64,000 nucleotides of DNA. Source: Scandinavium vulneris_A (GTDB taxonomy: Bacteria; Pseudomonadota; Gammaproteobacteria; Enterobacterales; Enterobacteriaceae). Below are positions 15,944-25,052 of the stretch, piece after piece. Numbering within the stretch: position 1 is the first letter of the stretch; each line of letters opens with the position of its first letter. A model generated the notes under the pieces. It had not been told where the DNA came from and did no database searches. It saw nothing but the letters and a program-made list of their open reading frames with translations. The stretch lies in NCBI GenBank assembly GCA_046518185.1, contig JBKGRZ010000007.1:1-64000 (forward strand), in the 5' to 3' direction. A program made the position numbers and the translations under genes.

Positions 15944-18414
15944 TGCTGCGGTCTGGGGGGCCGGGGCTGCTGGCAACAACAGCCCTGATGATAGCTGGAC
16001 TCACTGCTTTCGCGCATGCCGCTGAGTGGAAATTCGATGCCGCTCAACTGGGTGGTGACGTCAGAGCAGAGACAGTGGATATGTTTAATGCCGGCGCTCA
16101 ACCCCCCGGCGTATACCGTGTAGATATCTACCTGAACGGAGAACAAGTGGACGAAGCTGATATCCGGTTCGTGCCTGACAGCAACGCAGCAGGAAGCGGT
16201 CTGAGCCCATGTTTGTCAGCGGTTCGGCTTGCCGCCTGGGGTATCAAAATCGCAGATGACAGCAAGGCGTCTTTCCAGGGGGAGTGTTTTCCACTATCGG
16301 CTGTATCTGAAGCTGCCAGGGCTGAATTCGACTTCGCCGGGCAGCGTCTGCGACTCAGCATTCCTCAGGCAGCGCTTGAGGTACGACGGCCCGGGCAGGT
16401 ACCGCTTGCCCTCTGGGATGACGGCATCCCCGCGTTACTGCTGGGCTGGCAGGGTGATGTCAACAGGATTACCCCCCGGGGGGGGATAGCGGGTGAGCAG
16501 CTTTCACGCTTTGTACGCCTGACGCCCGGCCTCAACATCGGACCGTGGCGCTTGCGAAATGCGACGAACTGGCAAAAGGAACACGGCACCCCGGGCAGGT
16601 GGCGGAGTGGATACACCCGACTTGAGCGTGGCTTTTACACCTTCAAAAGCCGTCTGATACTCGGCGAAAGCTCAACGCCTGCGGACGTATTTGATACCGT
16701 CCCCTTTGAAGGCGTCATGCTGGGCACGGATGACGCCATCTCAGCACCGGGTGAGAGTACATTCAGCCCGGTTATTCGTGGAATAGCACAGACACAGGCT
16801 CAGGTTGTCGTCAGGCAGAACGGCGACATCCTTTATACCCGACAGGTACCGCCAGGGCCGTTTGCGCTCGATAACATCCCGGTACCGGGTTCCGGGGGCG
16901 AGCTTGAAGTTAGCGTGGAAGAAAGCAACGGCGATATCCAGCATTTCAGCGTGCCGTGGCAGACCCCGCCCGTAGCCCTACACGAAGGCTACACCAGGTA
17001 CAGTCTGATGACCGGGCGCTATCGGATGGACGGACTGCCGTCGGTACCCGTTGGCCAGTTCACTATGATGTCCGGCCTTCCCGGAAGCATCACGCTTTAC
17101 GGGGGGATGCAGCAGTCGGATGCATTCAGGTCCGTCGCCATCGGTGCCGGTCTTTCGCTGGGCGCCGCCGGCAGCCTGTCGGCGGATATCACCCGTTCAG
17201 CCCACCATGGCACAGGGGGTAACGCGATGCGGATGCGCTACAGCAAATCGTTGAACACCACGGCAACTCAGGTTTCGCTTGAACTGAGCAAAGACTCAAG
17301 AGGATACCGCTCGCTTAACGACAGCATCAGCAACAGTGAAAAGGAGAGCCCGCCGGGCGCACGTAAAAACGGTTTCCTCTCCCTGACACAGCCCCTTGGC
17401 AGGGCTGGAAACCTGAGCTTTAGTGCATCGCTGAATCACACCGGCCAGGCAAACGGCAATGCCCGTAACGCGGTTATCAGCTACAGCGTGGGGCTGTTCG
17501 GCACGACGCTGACACTGAACTGGTCCAGGAACGGGCTTTATCGAAATAAGCACTGGAAAACGGACAGAAAACTGACGCTGGGTATTTCAATACCCTTGGT
17601 TCAGGGTCATGACGGAACGTCCAGCGCAATGCTTCAGGCCAGTCGCTCGCAGTCGCAGGGCGATACCGAGCAGGCCACCCTTTCTGGCCAGAGCGCGGGT
17701 GGGCAGTTCTCATGGGGCGCAACGGGAAGCATCAGTCGTCCACATGCACCGCAACCGGGAAGCAAGGCCACCACACTGTCTGCCGGATGGCGCGGCGCAT
17801 ACGGCAGAGTTACTGGTCACTATGGACAAAATACCTGGTCGCGACAGATGGGAGCAGGAGCTAGCGGCGGGCTTGTCCTGACGCAGATTGGCCTGGTGGG
17901 GGGACAAAGTGCTGACGGTACGCTTGCCCTTATTAATACACCAGGCGCGGCTGGCGTCAGGGTCAGAGGCAGGCCGGGTCTGAGAACCAGTATTTTCGGC
18001 CAGGCCCTGATGCAAGGTACGCCCTACCGGAGGAACAGGGTGAGCCTTGATACGCTCAGTCTCGGGCATAACGCGGAGCTGCAGCAATCGGAGGTGCAGG
18101 TTGTTCCCACACAGGGCGCCGTTGTGCCAGCCGTCTTTAATGTGCGAACCGGCGGGCGAGGCCTGATTACCTTACGCCGGACATCGGGGGATGTCGTGCC
18201 TTTCGGGGCCGTCGTCACTCAGAGGAATGCGGATGAGGGTGTTGCCGGGATTGTCGGCGAGAGCGGAGTGGCTTACCTGACGGGGCTTGGCAAAGCTGGC
18301 GTGCTCAACGTGCGGTGGGGCAGAACTGCCACGGAGCAGTGCACGGCCCCGTGGCGCTTGCCACCGGAACCAGACATCACAGGCCTCTACCATTTAGCAG
18401 TCCTGTGCCGCTAA
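15943..18414 (+). CDS. outer membrane usher of the FGL fimbrial system
   Basis: 823 residues. Signal peptide to about residue 28 (AFAHA), then EWKFDAAQLGGD (usher N-domain), plug/barrel motifs (GIAQTQAQVVVRQNGDILYTRQVPPGPFALDNIP), and a C-terminal domain ending in the disulfide-type block AEQCTAPW...LAVLC. The family exports chaperone-bound subunits. Overlaps the chaperone gene by one base. Followed after 101 bases by the only pilin gene. Confidence 0.9.
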   Translation: MLRSGGPGLLATTALMIAGLTAFAHAAEWKFDAAQLGGDVRAETVDMFNAGAQPPGVYRVDIYLNGEQVDEADIRFVPDSNAAGSGLSPCLSAVRLAAWGIKIADDSKASFQGECFPLSAVSEAARAEFDFAGQRLRLSIPQAALEVRRPGQVPLALWDDGIPALLLGWQGDVNRITPRGGIAGEQLSRFVRLTPGLNIGPWRLRNATNWQKEHGTPGRWRSGYTRLERGFYTFKSRLILGESSTPADVFDTVPFEGVMLGTDDAISAPGESTFSPVIRGIAQTQAQVVVRQNGDILYTRQVPPGPFALDNIPVPGSGGELEVSVEESNGDIQHFSVPWQTPPVALHEGYTRYSLMTGRYRMDGLPSVPVGQFTMMSGLPGSITLYGGMQQSDAFRSVAIGAGLSLGAAGSLSADITRSAHHGTGGNAMRMRYSKSLNTTATQVSLELSKDSRGYRSLNDSISNSEKESPPGARKNGFLSLTQPLGRAGNLSFSASLNHTGQANGNARNAVISYSVGLFGTTLTLNWSRNGLYRNKHWKTDRKLTLGISIPLVQGHDGTSSAMLQASRSQSQGDTEQATLSGQSAGGQFSWGATGSISRPHAPQPGSKATTLSAGWRGAYGRVTGHYGQNTWSRQMGAGASGGLVLTQIGLVGGQSADGTLALINTPGAAGVRVRGRPGLRTSIFGQALMQGTPYRRNRVSLDTLSLGHNAELQQSEVQVVPTQGAVVPAVFNVRTGGRGLITLRRTSGDVVPFGAVVTQRNADEGVAGIVGESGVAYLTGLGKAGVLNVRWGRTATEQCTAPWRLPPEPDITGLYHLAVLCR

Positions 18415-18515
18415 TTCACCCAGGAGCGGAATAAATCTGCCTCAGACAGACGTCCGGGGCGATCTAGCACGACGTGGAATTGCGTCGTAACGACAACAAA
18501 AAAGGAGATATAACG

Positions 18516-19034
18516 ATGAATAAAATTATGCTGGCAATGGTACTGGCGGGTATGGCTGTGTCTGTACAGGCAGCACCGACGCTAACGAGTGACGTAGCGG
18601 AAGCTGCCGCGACAGTTACAGCCCCTAACAACGTAATGGTTAGCAACGTCCTGACACCGTCGGCCGACCTGAAAACTGGCGAGGATATTATTCTGGCAGA
18701 CGTTGCCCGCGGGTCGCTCTCTGCAGATGATGGGCTACCGCACAGCTACGCGGTCACCTTCCCTGATGATATTATTGACACCAGCTCGGACCTGGTGAGA
18801 GCCACTGTTACGGGAACTAATAATCCGGCTAACAAAGTGTTGATCCAACTTGGTGAGCAGGACAGTGCGGCTCCGGTTAGTGGGGCACTAATCAATGGGA
18901 AACGGTACCTGCTTCTGGCCAATAAAGATGGTAATTCAGAAGTCGGTTATGGTGTGTATACGGCTTCAATGACTCAGAGCATCAAACCTGATACCTACAA
19001 CATCAGAACTCAGGCATATATTTACTCTGAATAA
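18516..19034 (+). CDS. single pilin/adhesin subunit of the FGL system
   Basis: 172 residues from an ATG with a strong AAAGGAG site. Signal peptide residues 1-19 (SVQA), then an N-terminal extension APTLTSDVAEAAATVTAP likely to serve as donor strand, and a beta-rich body ending DTYNIRTQAYIYSE. It has no cysteines. Cys-less pilins are seen in FGL systems such as Caf1/PsaA/SafA, and the C-terminus resembles that group, but overall I cannot name a close homologue. As the only subunit in the cluster it must be both structural and adhesive (a polyadhesin), if the cluster is complete. Confidence 0.75.
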   Translation: MNKIMLAMVLAGMAVSVQAAPTLTSDVAEAAATVTAPNNVMVSNVLTPSADLKTGEDIILADVARGSLSADDGLPHSYAVTFPDDIIDTSSDLVRATVTGTNNPANKVLIQLGEQDSAAPVSGALINGKRYLLLANKDGNSEVGYGVYTASMTQSIKPDTYNIRTQAYIYSE

Positions 19035-19079
19035 TTGATATTCATCCCTGTAAATAAAAAAAGGGGAAATGTCAGCTTT

Positions 19080-19115
19080 AAGGCCAGTCAGTTAAGCAAC
19101 TGACTGGCCTTTTTT
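19080..19115 (+). terminator. rho-independent terminator of the FGL fimbrial cluster
   Basis: A 14-bp perfect stem (AAGGCCAGTCAGTT / AACTGACTGGCCTT) with loop AAGC followed by a T run, 46 bases after the pilin stop. Confidence 0.9.
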
Positions 19116-19126
19116 CGGGGCTGTGG

Positions 19127-19420
19127 TGTATCTCCGGGATATGGCCCAGTGTGCGCCAGAACACACTATTGACGGCCAGCAGGGTCAGGCCGCACCAGTT
19201 CGGATGCGGGATGGCGTTATGCCAGAGCTGCGCCGTTTGCGTGAACTCGCGGCGTACGGCCTCGCTTCCCAGACGCTGCCGGGCCTGGGAAGCGGTATCG
19301 GCTTCGGCAAGACAGAAGGAAATCAGTTCCGGGTCCAGATAGTCGCCCCTGAGAAATCAGTTGGTTACGTAGAGAATCGTAACGGGAAACCCGATCATCA
19401 AGAGCCTGTCTAATGTGCAT
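19127..19420 (-). pseudogene. IS4-family transposase N-terminal relic
   Basis: Reading the minus strand gives MHIRQALDD at 19420, then after a frameshift DYLDPELISFCLAEADTAS, QARQRLGSEAVRREF and WHNAIPHPNWCGLTLLAVNSVFWRT. These are consecutive N-terminal blocks of IS4-family transposases, but the segment between the AEAD and QARQR blocks is missing and the DDE catalytic core is absent. No inverted repeats were found. A decayed remnant, marking former transposition into the boundary of the fimbrial island. Confidence 0.65.
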
Positions 19421-19425
19421 AAAAA

Positions 19426-19455
19426 AATCCGGAAACGGGTGAGCATTTCCGGATT
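19426..19455 (-). terminator. terminator of the minus-strand regulator group
   Basis: AATCCGGAAA / TTTCCGGATT, a 10-bp stem with a 10-base loop. An A run precedes it on the plus strand, which is a T run for minus-strand transcription. It sits just past the stop of the LuxR-type gene at 19509. Confidence 0.75.
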
Positions 19456-19508
19456 CTTACACTGCCACTGGTTCGGTCAACCTATCGAACTGTCCACTCC
19501 CCTTTTTA

Positions 19509-20297
19509 TCAGCGGGCATGGCTGTAGCAGCTTGTACTATATGTAGCGCTAGAATGATGTTGCAAATCAGGATGTAATTTTCCGTCTCTTACCTGCGCGT
19601 AAAGAATAGCTTCAAGCGCTTTATTTGTCGCTCCCGCCTTATCAAGCGCACGCGCCTTCGTGGTATAGATCGTGCTGGTACTGACCCCCGCGCGAAGTGC
19701 CATATCCTCAGCGGAAAGGCCATCTGCCGCCATGAGGAGTATATCGGCCTGCCGTGGTGTCAGCGTCGCAGGAAAATACTGATTTTGCTTTTTGTTTTCA
19801 CGTTCTGTTAGCAGCTTCATTAATTCCTGTTTGAGAACGGTCATTTTTTCGTGAGAACCCAGTATCTTCACGCCACTATGCCGTCTGGCAATACTCGCCA
19901 GTACGTGTCTGATATCATTATCGGCAACGACAAAAATAAAAGTATTCTGACCAGTCAGCCTTAATTTGAGAATCATGTGGTAAATTGCTGAAATATCTTT
20001 CGTGTCCGAAGCTGATAAGATAGCTACGTCAAAACTTTTAGCCGAAGCTGTATATAATTCGCTTTGACTTTTGTATACATGGAGGATCATATCCCTCATT
20101 CCTTCCAGCAGATAACGTACACCGGTGGTGAAATACATATCTGATGAAAGCAACGCAACTTCCACCCGCCTTTCCGTACAATAAAACTGCTTGCGGGGAG
20201 GAAAGGTAATGATGCTATTGTCATGACCCCATCGTTTAGCAATGTATTCATTTTTTCCAGACCAGGTATCAGGAGCAACAATTGCTGCATCATCCAC
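19509..20297 (-). CDS. LuxR-type transcriptional regulator
   Basis: 262 residues from a GTG with a strong AAGGAGGT site six bases before it. The N-terminus has PDTWSGK, matching the regulator at 13444; then a receiver-like part (VEVALLSSDMYFTTGVRYLLEGM) and a canonical LuxR helix-turn-helix: TLTPRQADILLMAADGLSAEDMALRAGVSTSTIYTTKARALDKAG. The receiver lacks an obvious phospho-Asp triad. The gene is oriented away from the fimbrial clusters and forms a group with the small genes upstream. Fimbrial control inferred from position and relatedness. Confidence 0.8.
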   Translation of the reverse strand: MDDAAIVAPDTWSGKNEYIAKRWGHDNSIITFPPRKQFYCTERRVEVALLSSDMYFTTGVRYLLEGMRDMILHVYKSQSELYTASAKSFDVAILSASDTKDISAIYHMILKLRLTGQNTFIFVVADNDIRHVLASIARRHSGVKILGSHEKMTVLKQELMKLLTERENKKQNQYFPATLTPRQADILLMAADGLSAEDMALRAGVSTSTIYTTKARALDKAGATNKALEAILYAQVRDGKLHPDLQHHSSATYSTSCYSHAR

Positions 20298-20338
20298 GAC
20301 ACACCTCCTTTATTAATGAATATAATCTCTTCTTAAAA

Positions 20339-20710
20339 TCATCTGACGGTCAATAAACTCACCGGCTTTGGTTTTTGTTCTGCAACAACCACACACGGCT
20401 TCAGAGTTTTATTACTCTTACTATAATGAAACGCGTATCTATCGAGTTTCTGTTCATGAAACAGGATGTCACCATTAGCGAAGCGGACGATATCGACGCC
20501 ATTACTGACGCTGTGACCGGCCCCGACTTCAAAGTTTCCCTGCCAAGCCTCTTGGGTATGACCGTAGGCGTGGAAAATAACATCCACAGTTCCGCGGCCT
20601 GAGCAATTTAGTATGAGATGGGTTGATGTAAAATTCACAGACATAGCTGAGCCTGTAAAACATACACTCACAATAAAAAGTGATAAATTTATAATTTGTT
20701 TTACAAGCAT
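20339..20710 (-). CDS. small secreted protein, unknown function
   Basis: 123 residues with a clear signal peptide (MLVKQIINLSLFIVSVCFTGSAMS). Two cysteines in the mature part (LILNCSG, LKPCVVV) could form a disulfide, and the body looks beta-rich. No family recognised; a pilus-like fold cannot be argued because the donor-strand and penultimate-Tyr features are missing. Ribosome site is weak. It lies between two regulator genes of the same strand, 42 bases upstream of the LuxR-type gene. Confidence 0.6.
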   Translation of the reverse strand: MLVKQIINLSLFIVSVCFTGSAMSVNFTSTHLILNCSGRGTVDVIFHAYGHTQEAWQGNFEVGAGHSVSNGVDIVRFANGDILFHEQKLDRYAFHYSKSNKTLKPCVVVAEQKPKPVSLLTVR

Positions 20711-20785
20711 TTTTGAATGTCTTCTTTTCCTCCAGAGATGACTAAGTCAAAGGATACGGCGATATTTTTATTATTTAGTTATTTT

Positions 20786-21079
20786 CTATTGATAATGATC
20801 ATGCCCGGCATGAGAGAAATATTCCCTCTCCAATTGACCGGCTATTTTTAAATCTCTTAAGTAAACCGATATATCTTTTAACAGCAATGCTGTTGCCTCT
20901 TTGTTAAAGTCATCATTCAGCAGGGTGGTGTTCACTCGCTCATGCAGACTGTAAATTCCACCTGAATAATGTCTTACTGCATTCTCCAGCTTCTGTAGCC
21001 TCACTATCTCATGAGACTTTTCATGAATTTCATAACGATACGCATGAGTATCTTTCCGGACTTTATTATTGAAAAACAC
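20786..21079 (-). CDS. small cytoplasmic protein, unknown function
   Basis: 97 residues from a GTG with an AGAGG site at good spacing. Charged and predicted helical throughout (HEKSHEIVRLQKLENAVRHY, FNKEATALLLKDISVYLRDL), ending in a His-rich HAGHDHYQ tail. No signal peptide or membrane segment. Not recognised. Its place between two regulators suggests a partner or modulator, without direct support. Confidence 0.5.
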   Translation of the reverse strand: MFFNNKVRKDTHAYRYEIHEKSHEIVRLQKLENAVRHYSGGIYSLHERVNTTLLNDDFNKEATALLLKDISVYLRDLKIAGQLEREYFSHAGHDHYQ

Positions 21080-21100
21080 AATTACCTCTCAGGTATTGAA

Positions 21101-21763
21101 TTATAGATTCATCTGTCCCGGTACATTCCCTCTGTTAATCTGTCCAACTGGCATACCGCTGTTTTCTGGTTGTTGATGTAACAATCTCTGTCGGCTCTGA
21201 ATTTTATATACCGTCACACAGGCCAGAGCTATCTCTTCCGCCAAGGACAAGTTATGAATCGAGACATTATTAATTCTCAGCATCTGCAGAAGCGAACGAT
21301 TATAATAGTGCAGTCCTTTGGCGGTTTTTGTTCTCTCTGAAACCCAGTTATTAAAATATTCAAGACCTTTTGCTGCCATGAACACACGCCGCCTGCGCGA
21401 AGATGACATCTTGTCGATAATATAATCGTTGGTATGGCTCAGGTGCTTCGGAATTTTGCTGCTGAACGTTTTGACTGATAATTTGGCATTCCAGAATCGG
21501 GTACTGACGAAGTTGTATATTTCCAGCCCGGGATTCACATCAAAGAAGAATATCAGCTCACACACCGAAGATGACAAATAACAACATACCTCGCGAAATT
21601 TTTCTTTGCCTTTGATATATATCAGCACTACGCCTGAGGTTAGTTTTTTTTGCCCTGTCGTGATGTCCTCAGGTACCAGTGAAACGCATGCATGACCTGG
21701 AATAAGAGAAGCAACCCCAATATTGAAATACTGATTATCCGAAATCACATACAGGTTACACAT
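21101..21763 (-). CDS. LuxR/CsgD-like regulator, degenerate
   Basis: 220 residues. The N-terminus MCNLYVISDNQYFNIGVASLI has the pattern of the receiver-like domain of enterobacterial LuxR-type fimbrial regulators. The C-terminal part (RRRRVFMAAKGLEYFNNWVSERTKTAKGLHYYNRSLLQMLRI) sits where a helix-turn-helix is expected but matches the LuxR consensus poorly; it may bind DNA in a divergent way or not at all. A good AGGGA site precedes the ATG. Part of the minus-strand regulator group. Confidence 0.6.
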   Translation of the reverse strand: MCNLYVISDNQYFNIGVASLIPGHACVSLVPEDITTGQKKLTSGVVLIYIKGKEKFREVCCYLSSSVCELIFFFDVNPGLEIYNFVSTRFWNAKLSVKTFSSKIPKHLSHTNDYIIDKMSSSRRRRVFMAAKGLEYFNNWVSERTKTAKGLHYYNRSLLQMLRINNVSIHNLSLAEEIALACVTVYKIQSRQRLLHQQPENSGMPVGQINRGNVPGQMNL

Positions 21764-21860
21764 AAGACATCCCTATGCCAAAGGGACCCGCGAATGAAGG
21801 GTAACGCCGTTCAACTTTATACATATTATCGATTTTTTAAAATACTGTCCGGTGTTACCG

Positions 21861-22634
21861 TTAATTCATCCCGATACAGGGAATAAGATATTCCGTTATA
21901 ATCAAGTTGTTTTTTTGTCTTGTAATTTTCATCATATCGTGAGCCCGAGGACGCACCACGCCAAGTGACGGGAGTAAACCTGCATAGAGTAGGCTGTGCA
22001 GCTTTGCCAGATCATTAACCGGCCAGGACAATTTGACCGCAATCCAGGTTCTCTTTTTTACAGTATCCGGCTCCGTCCCGCAGAGCGAATAGGCAAGTGC
22101 GACATCGTTATTATCCTTAAACTCTTTATAAAATGTTGAACTGCCGATCAGAACGTTATGACTGGTGCCCTCTTCGACAATCGGTGTTATCTCTTCAAGA
22201 TTAAGCGTGCGTATAAAAGGCTTATACTGAACCTCTTTTATCACCCGGCACTCCAGTTCATGGATCGCAGCGAGATAATCATAACGCGGAATCATGTGTT
22301 CAAAAGGCCATATATCCCGTGTCCTGAAGCAGGCAGGGGTTACGCCAAATTGCTTTTTAAATGCCGAAACGAATGTCGCTGCTGAATCAAACCCAAATGA
22401 ACGGGCCAGTTCACTGACCGGATTGGGTGATATGCGCAGTGCAATGGCAGCAGCGGAAAGTCGTCTGAGCCGGCTGTAAGCCCCGATATTCATTGACGTT
22501 TTTTCTTTGAAGAAACGCTGGAGATGTGTCCTCGAATATCCGGACTTATCAACTATCTCATCAATCTTGAGATTGTGATATTTCTTACTCTCAATCCATG
22601 CTGAAACGTCACTGACGATGTTGGTGTAATGCAT
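21861..22634 (-). CDS. AraC-family transcriptional regulator (Rob-like layout)
   Basis: 257 residues with the AraC DNA-binding domain at the N-terminus: the first helix-turn-helix LKIDEIVDKSGYSRTHLQRFFKE (about 22-44) and the second PVSELARSFGFDSAATFVSAFKKQFGVTP (about 72-100), followed by a 150-residue effector-like domain of the GyrI/Rob type (LECRVIKEVQYKPFI). MarA/SoxS/Rob relatives share this order. Target unknown; it could govern the fimbrial genes or an unrelated stress response. First gene of the minus-strand group. Confidence 0.85.
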   Translation of the reverse strand: MHYTNIVSDVSAWIESKKYHNLKIDEIVDKSGYSRTHLQRFFKEKTSMNIGAYSRLRRLSAAAIALRISPNPVSELARSFGFDSAATFVSAFKKQFGVTPACFRTRDIWPFEHMIPRYDYLAAIHELECRVIKEVQYKPFIRTLNLEEITPIVEEGTSHNVLIGSSTFYKEFKDNNDVALAYSLCGTEPDTVKKRTWIAVKLSWPVNDLAKLHSLLYAGLLPSLGVVRPRAHDMMKITRQKNNLIITEYLIPCIGMN

Positions 22635-23089
22635 TTTTTTCTGCCTGTTCTGTATGTGAACGTCGCCTGAATGATATTCAGAACGTTCCCGCTGATACCT
22701 CTCACCTCAAACTATAGTTAACATTTCATGATTTATCTGATGGCTTAAATATAACACCCGTCCTGCGTTCAGCGCTATCTTGCAGCCCCCCCTTGGTATA
22801 ATTTCCAAATTCACTTTTTTATGGTTAAATCCGCCTGAAATTTGTTACTAACTCAAAATTATCTATAAATTTCAGTCCGATACCACTCTCGCTTGCGGAG
22901 GGTGATTGTTACACAAGATGATTTATTGTGAACACTTCTGCGGAATAAGACGATTCTCATGTCATACTCACCACATAAAAGCGGAGGGATTGTTCGTGTC
23001 AGGTTCTCCACCGCCTGATACAGGCAATCCGAATACGCTACATGCGGATCAGTCTCGGCTTCACTAAATAAAAATCCCAGCCCTGAAGC
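22635..23089. other. non-coding stretch between AraC gene and IS
   Basis: 455 bases with no gene I can support. The first 100 bases must hold the promoter of the AraC-type gene; the rest shows no recognised repeat or RNA. Confidence 0.4.
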
Positions 23090-23106
23090 GAATCGCCACG
23101 GATAAT

Positions 23107-23830
23107 CTAGACACTTCCGAGCCGTTGATAATATTGGTTTTCGTATTCAGTAGGTGGCATCTGATCGCTCGAACCATGCCGACGTTTACTGTTATAAAAC
23201 ATTTTGATGTAATCAAAAACATCGCTTTGGGCTTCTTCTCTCGTTCCGTAGATCTTTTTCTTTATCCGTTCACGCTTCAGCATCTGGAAAAAGCTTTCTG
23301 CTACAGCGTTGTCATGACAGTTACCGCGACGGCTCATACTGCCCTCCAGCCCGTGTGATTTCAGGAACGACTGCCATTCATAACTTGTGTACTGACTACC
23401 TTGATCAGAATGAACCAGCACCTGTTTTTGGGGATTACGTCGCCACACGGCCATCAGAAGCGCATTCAGGACAATATCTTTTGTCATTCGGCATTGCATG
23501 GACCAGCCGATAACTTTGCGCGAGAACAGGTCAACAACCACAGCCAGATACAGCCAGCCTTCGTGGGTCCGGATATAGGTTATGTCCGTTACCCAACGTT
23601 CATCCGGCGCTTCCGGGTTGAACTGCCGCTGGAGCCTGTTGGGCGTCACGATACTGGCTTTACCCTTACGTGCCCGTGGGCTATGGTACCCGACCTGAGC
23701 CTTTATCCCGATGCGTTTCATTAACTGCCAGACTTTGTTTACCCCGCACTGGTATCCGGTATCCCGCAGGTCGAGATGAAGTTTGCGATAGCCATAAACG
23801 CAGCCCGACTCCAGCCAGAACTGCTTGATC
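23107..23830 (-). pseudogene. IS3-family transposase OrfB, 5' end lost
   Basis: From the IS30 edge the frame reads IKQFWLESGCVYGYRKLHLDLRD and continues through the integrase core: DITYIRTHEGWLYLAVVVDLFSRKVIGW (first Asp), HSDQGSQYTS (second Asp) and CHDNAVAESFF (Glu), ending NQYYQRLGSV. The catalytic DDE set is intact, but the first 60 or so residues and the frameshift junction with orfA are gone, replaced by IS30 sequence. Confidence 0.85.
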
Positions 23831-25052
23831 TGTAGATTCAATTGGTCAACGCAACAGTCATGTGAAAACATGGGGTTGCGGAGGGTTTTTGAATGAGACG
23901 GACATTTACAGCAAAGGAAAAAGCATCTGTTTTTGAACTGTGGAAGAACGGAACAGGCTTCAGTGAGATAGCTAATATCCTGGGTTCGAAACCAGGAACA
24001 ATCTTCACCATGTTAAGAGATACTGGCGGCATAAAACCCAATGAGCGCAAGCGGGCTGTAGCTCACCTGACGCTGTCTGAGCGCGAGGAAATACGAGCTG
24101 GTTTGTCAGCCAAAATGAGCATTCGTGCGATAGCGACTGCGCTGAATCGTAGTCCTTCGACAATCTCACGTGAAGTTCAGCGTAATCGAGGCAGGCGCTA
24201 TTACAAAGCTGTTGATGCTAATAACCGGGCCAACAGAATGGCGAAAAGACCAAAACCGTGCTTACTGGATCAGAATTTACCGTTGCGGGAGCTTTTTCAG
24301 GACAAGCTGGAGATGGAGTGGTCTCCAGAGCAAATATCAGGATGGTTAAGGCGAACGAAGCCGCGTCAAAAAAACACTGCGAATATCACCTGAGACAATT
24401 TATAAAACCCGGTACTTTCGTAGCCGTGAAGTGCTACACCACCTGAATGTACAGCATCTGCGCCGGTCGCATAGCCTTCGTCATGGCAGACGCCATACCC
24501 GCAAAGGTGAAAGAGGTACGATCAACATAGTGAACGGAACGCCAATTCACGAACGCTCCCGGCATATCGATAGCAGACGCTCTCTGGGGCACTGGGAAGG
24601 CGATTTAGTATCAGGCACAAAAAACTCGCATATAGCCACACTTGTAGACCGAAAATCACGTTATACGATCATCCTTAGGCTCAGGGGCAAAGATTCTTTC
24701 TCAGTGAATCAGGCTATTACCGACAAATTCCTGAGCTTGCCGCCTGAACTCCGGCAATCACTGACATGGGACAGAGGAATGGAGCTGGCCAGGCTTCTGG
24801 AATTTACGGGCAGCACCGGAGTTAAAGTTTACTTCTGCGATCCTCAGAGTCCCTGGTAGCGGGGAACAAACGAGAACACTAATGGGCTAATTCGACAGTA
24901 CTTTCCCAAAAAGACATGTCTTGCCCAATATACTCAACATGAGCTGGATCAGGTTGCAGCTCAGCTAAACAACAGACCGAGAAAGACACTGAAGTTCAAA
25001 ACACCGAAAGAGATAATTGAAAGGGGTGTTGCGTTGACAGATTGAATCTCCA
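23831..25052 (+). mobile_element. IS30-family insertion sequence, 1222 bp
   Basis: Ends are defined by inverted repeats TGTAGATTCAATTGGTCAAC (from 23831) and TGGAGATTCAATCTGTCAAC (minus strand from 25052), both continuing GCAACA. The length of 1222 bp is that of IS30. It is inserted in the IS3-family element. Flanks ATC (left) and GCG (right) do not form a target duplication, consistent with a deletion next to the insertion. Confidence 0.88.
23893..25045 (+). pseudogene. IS30-family transposase, frameshifted and with a nonsense codon
   Basis: The N-terminal part (MRRTFTAKEKASVFELWKNG...SPEQISGWLRRTKPRQK) contains the helix-turn-helix (SIRAIATALNRSPSTISREV). At an A7 run (24368-24374) the frame shifts; the next frame carries HWEGDLVSG and WDRGMEL of the DDE core, is stopped by TAG at 24857-24859 (DPQSPW, stop, RGTNENTNGLIRQYFP), and ends at 25045. 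Restoring A6 and CAG for TAG gives one open frame, so two point changes disabled it. Confidence 0.88.
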
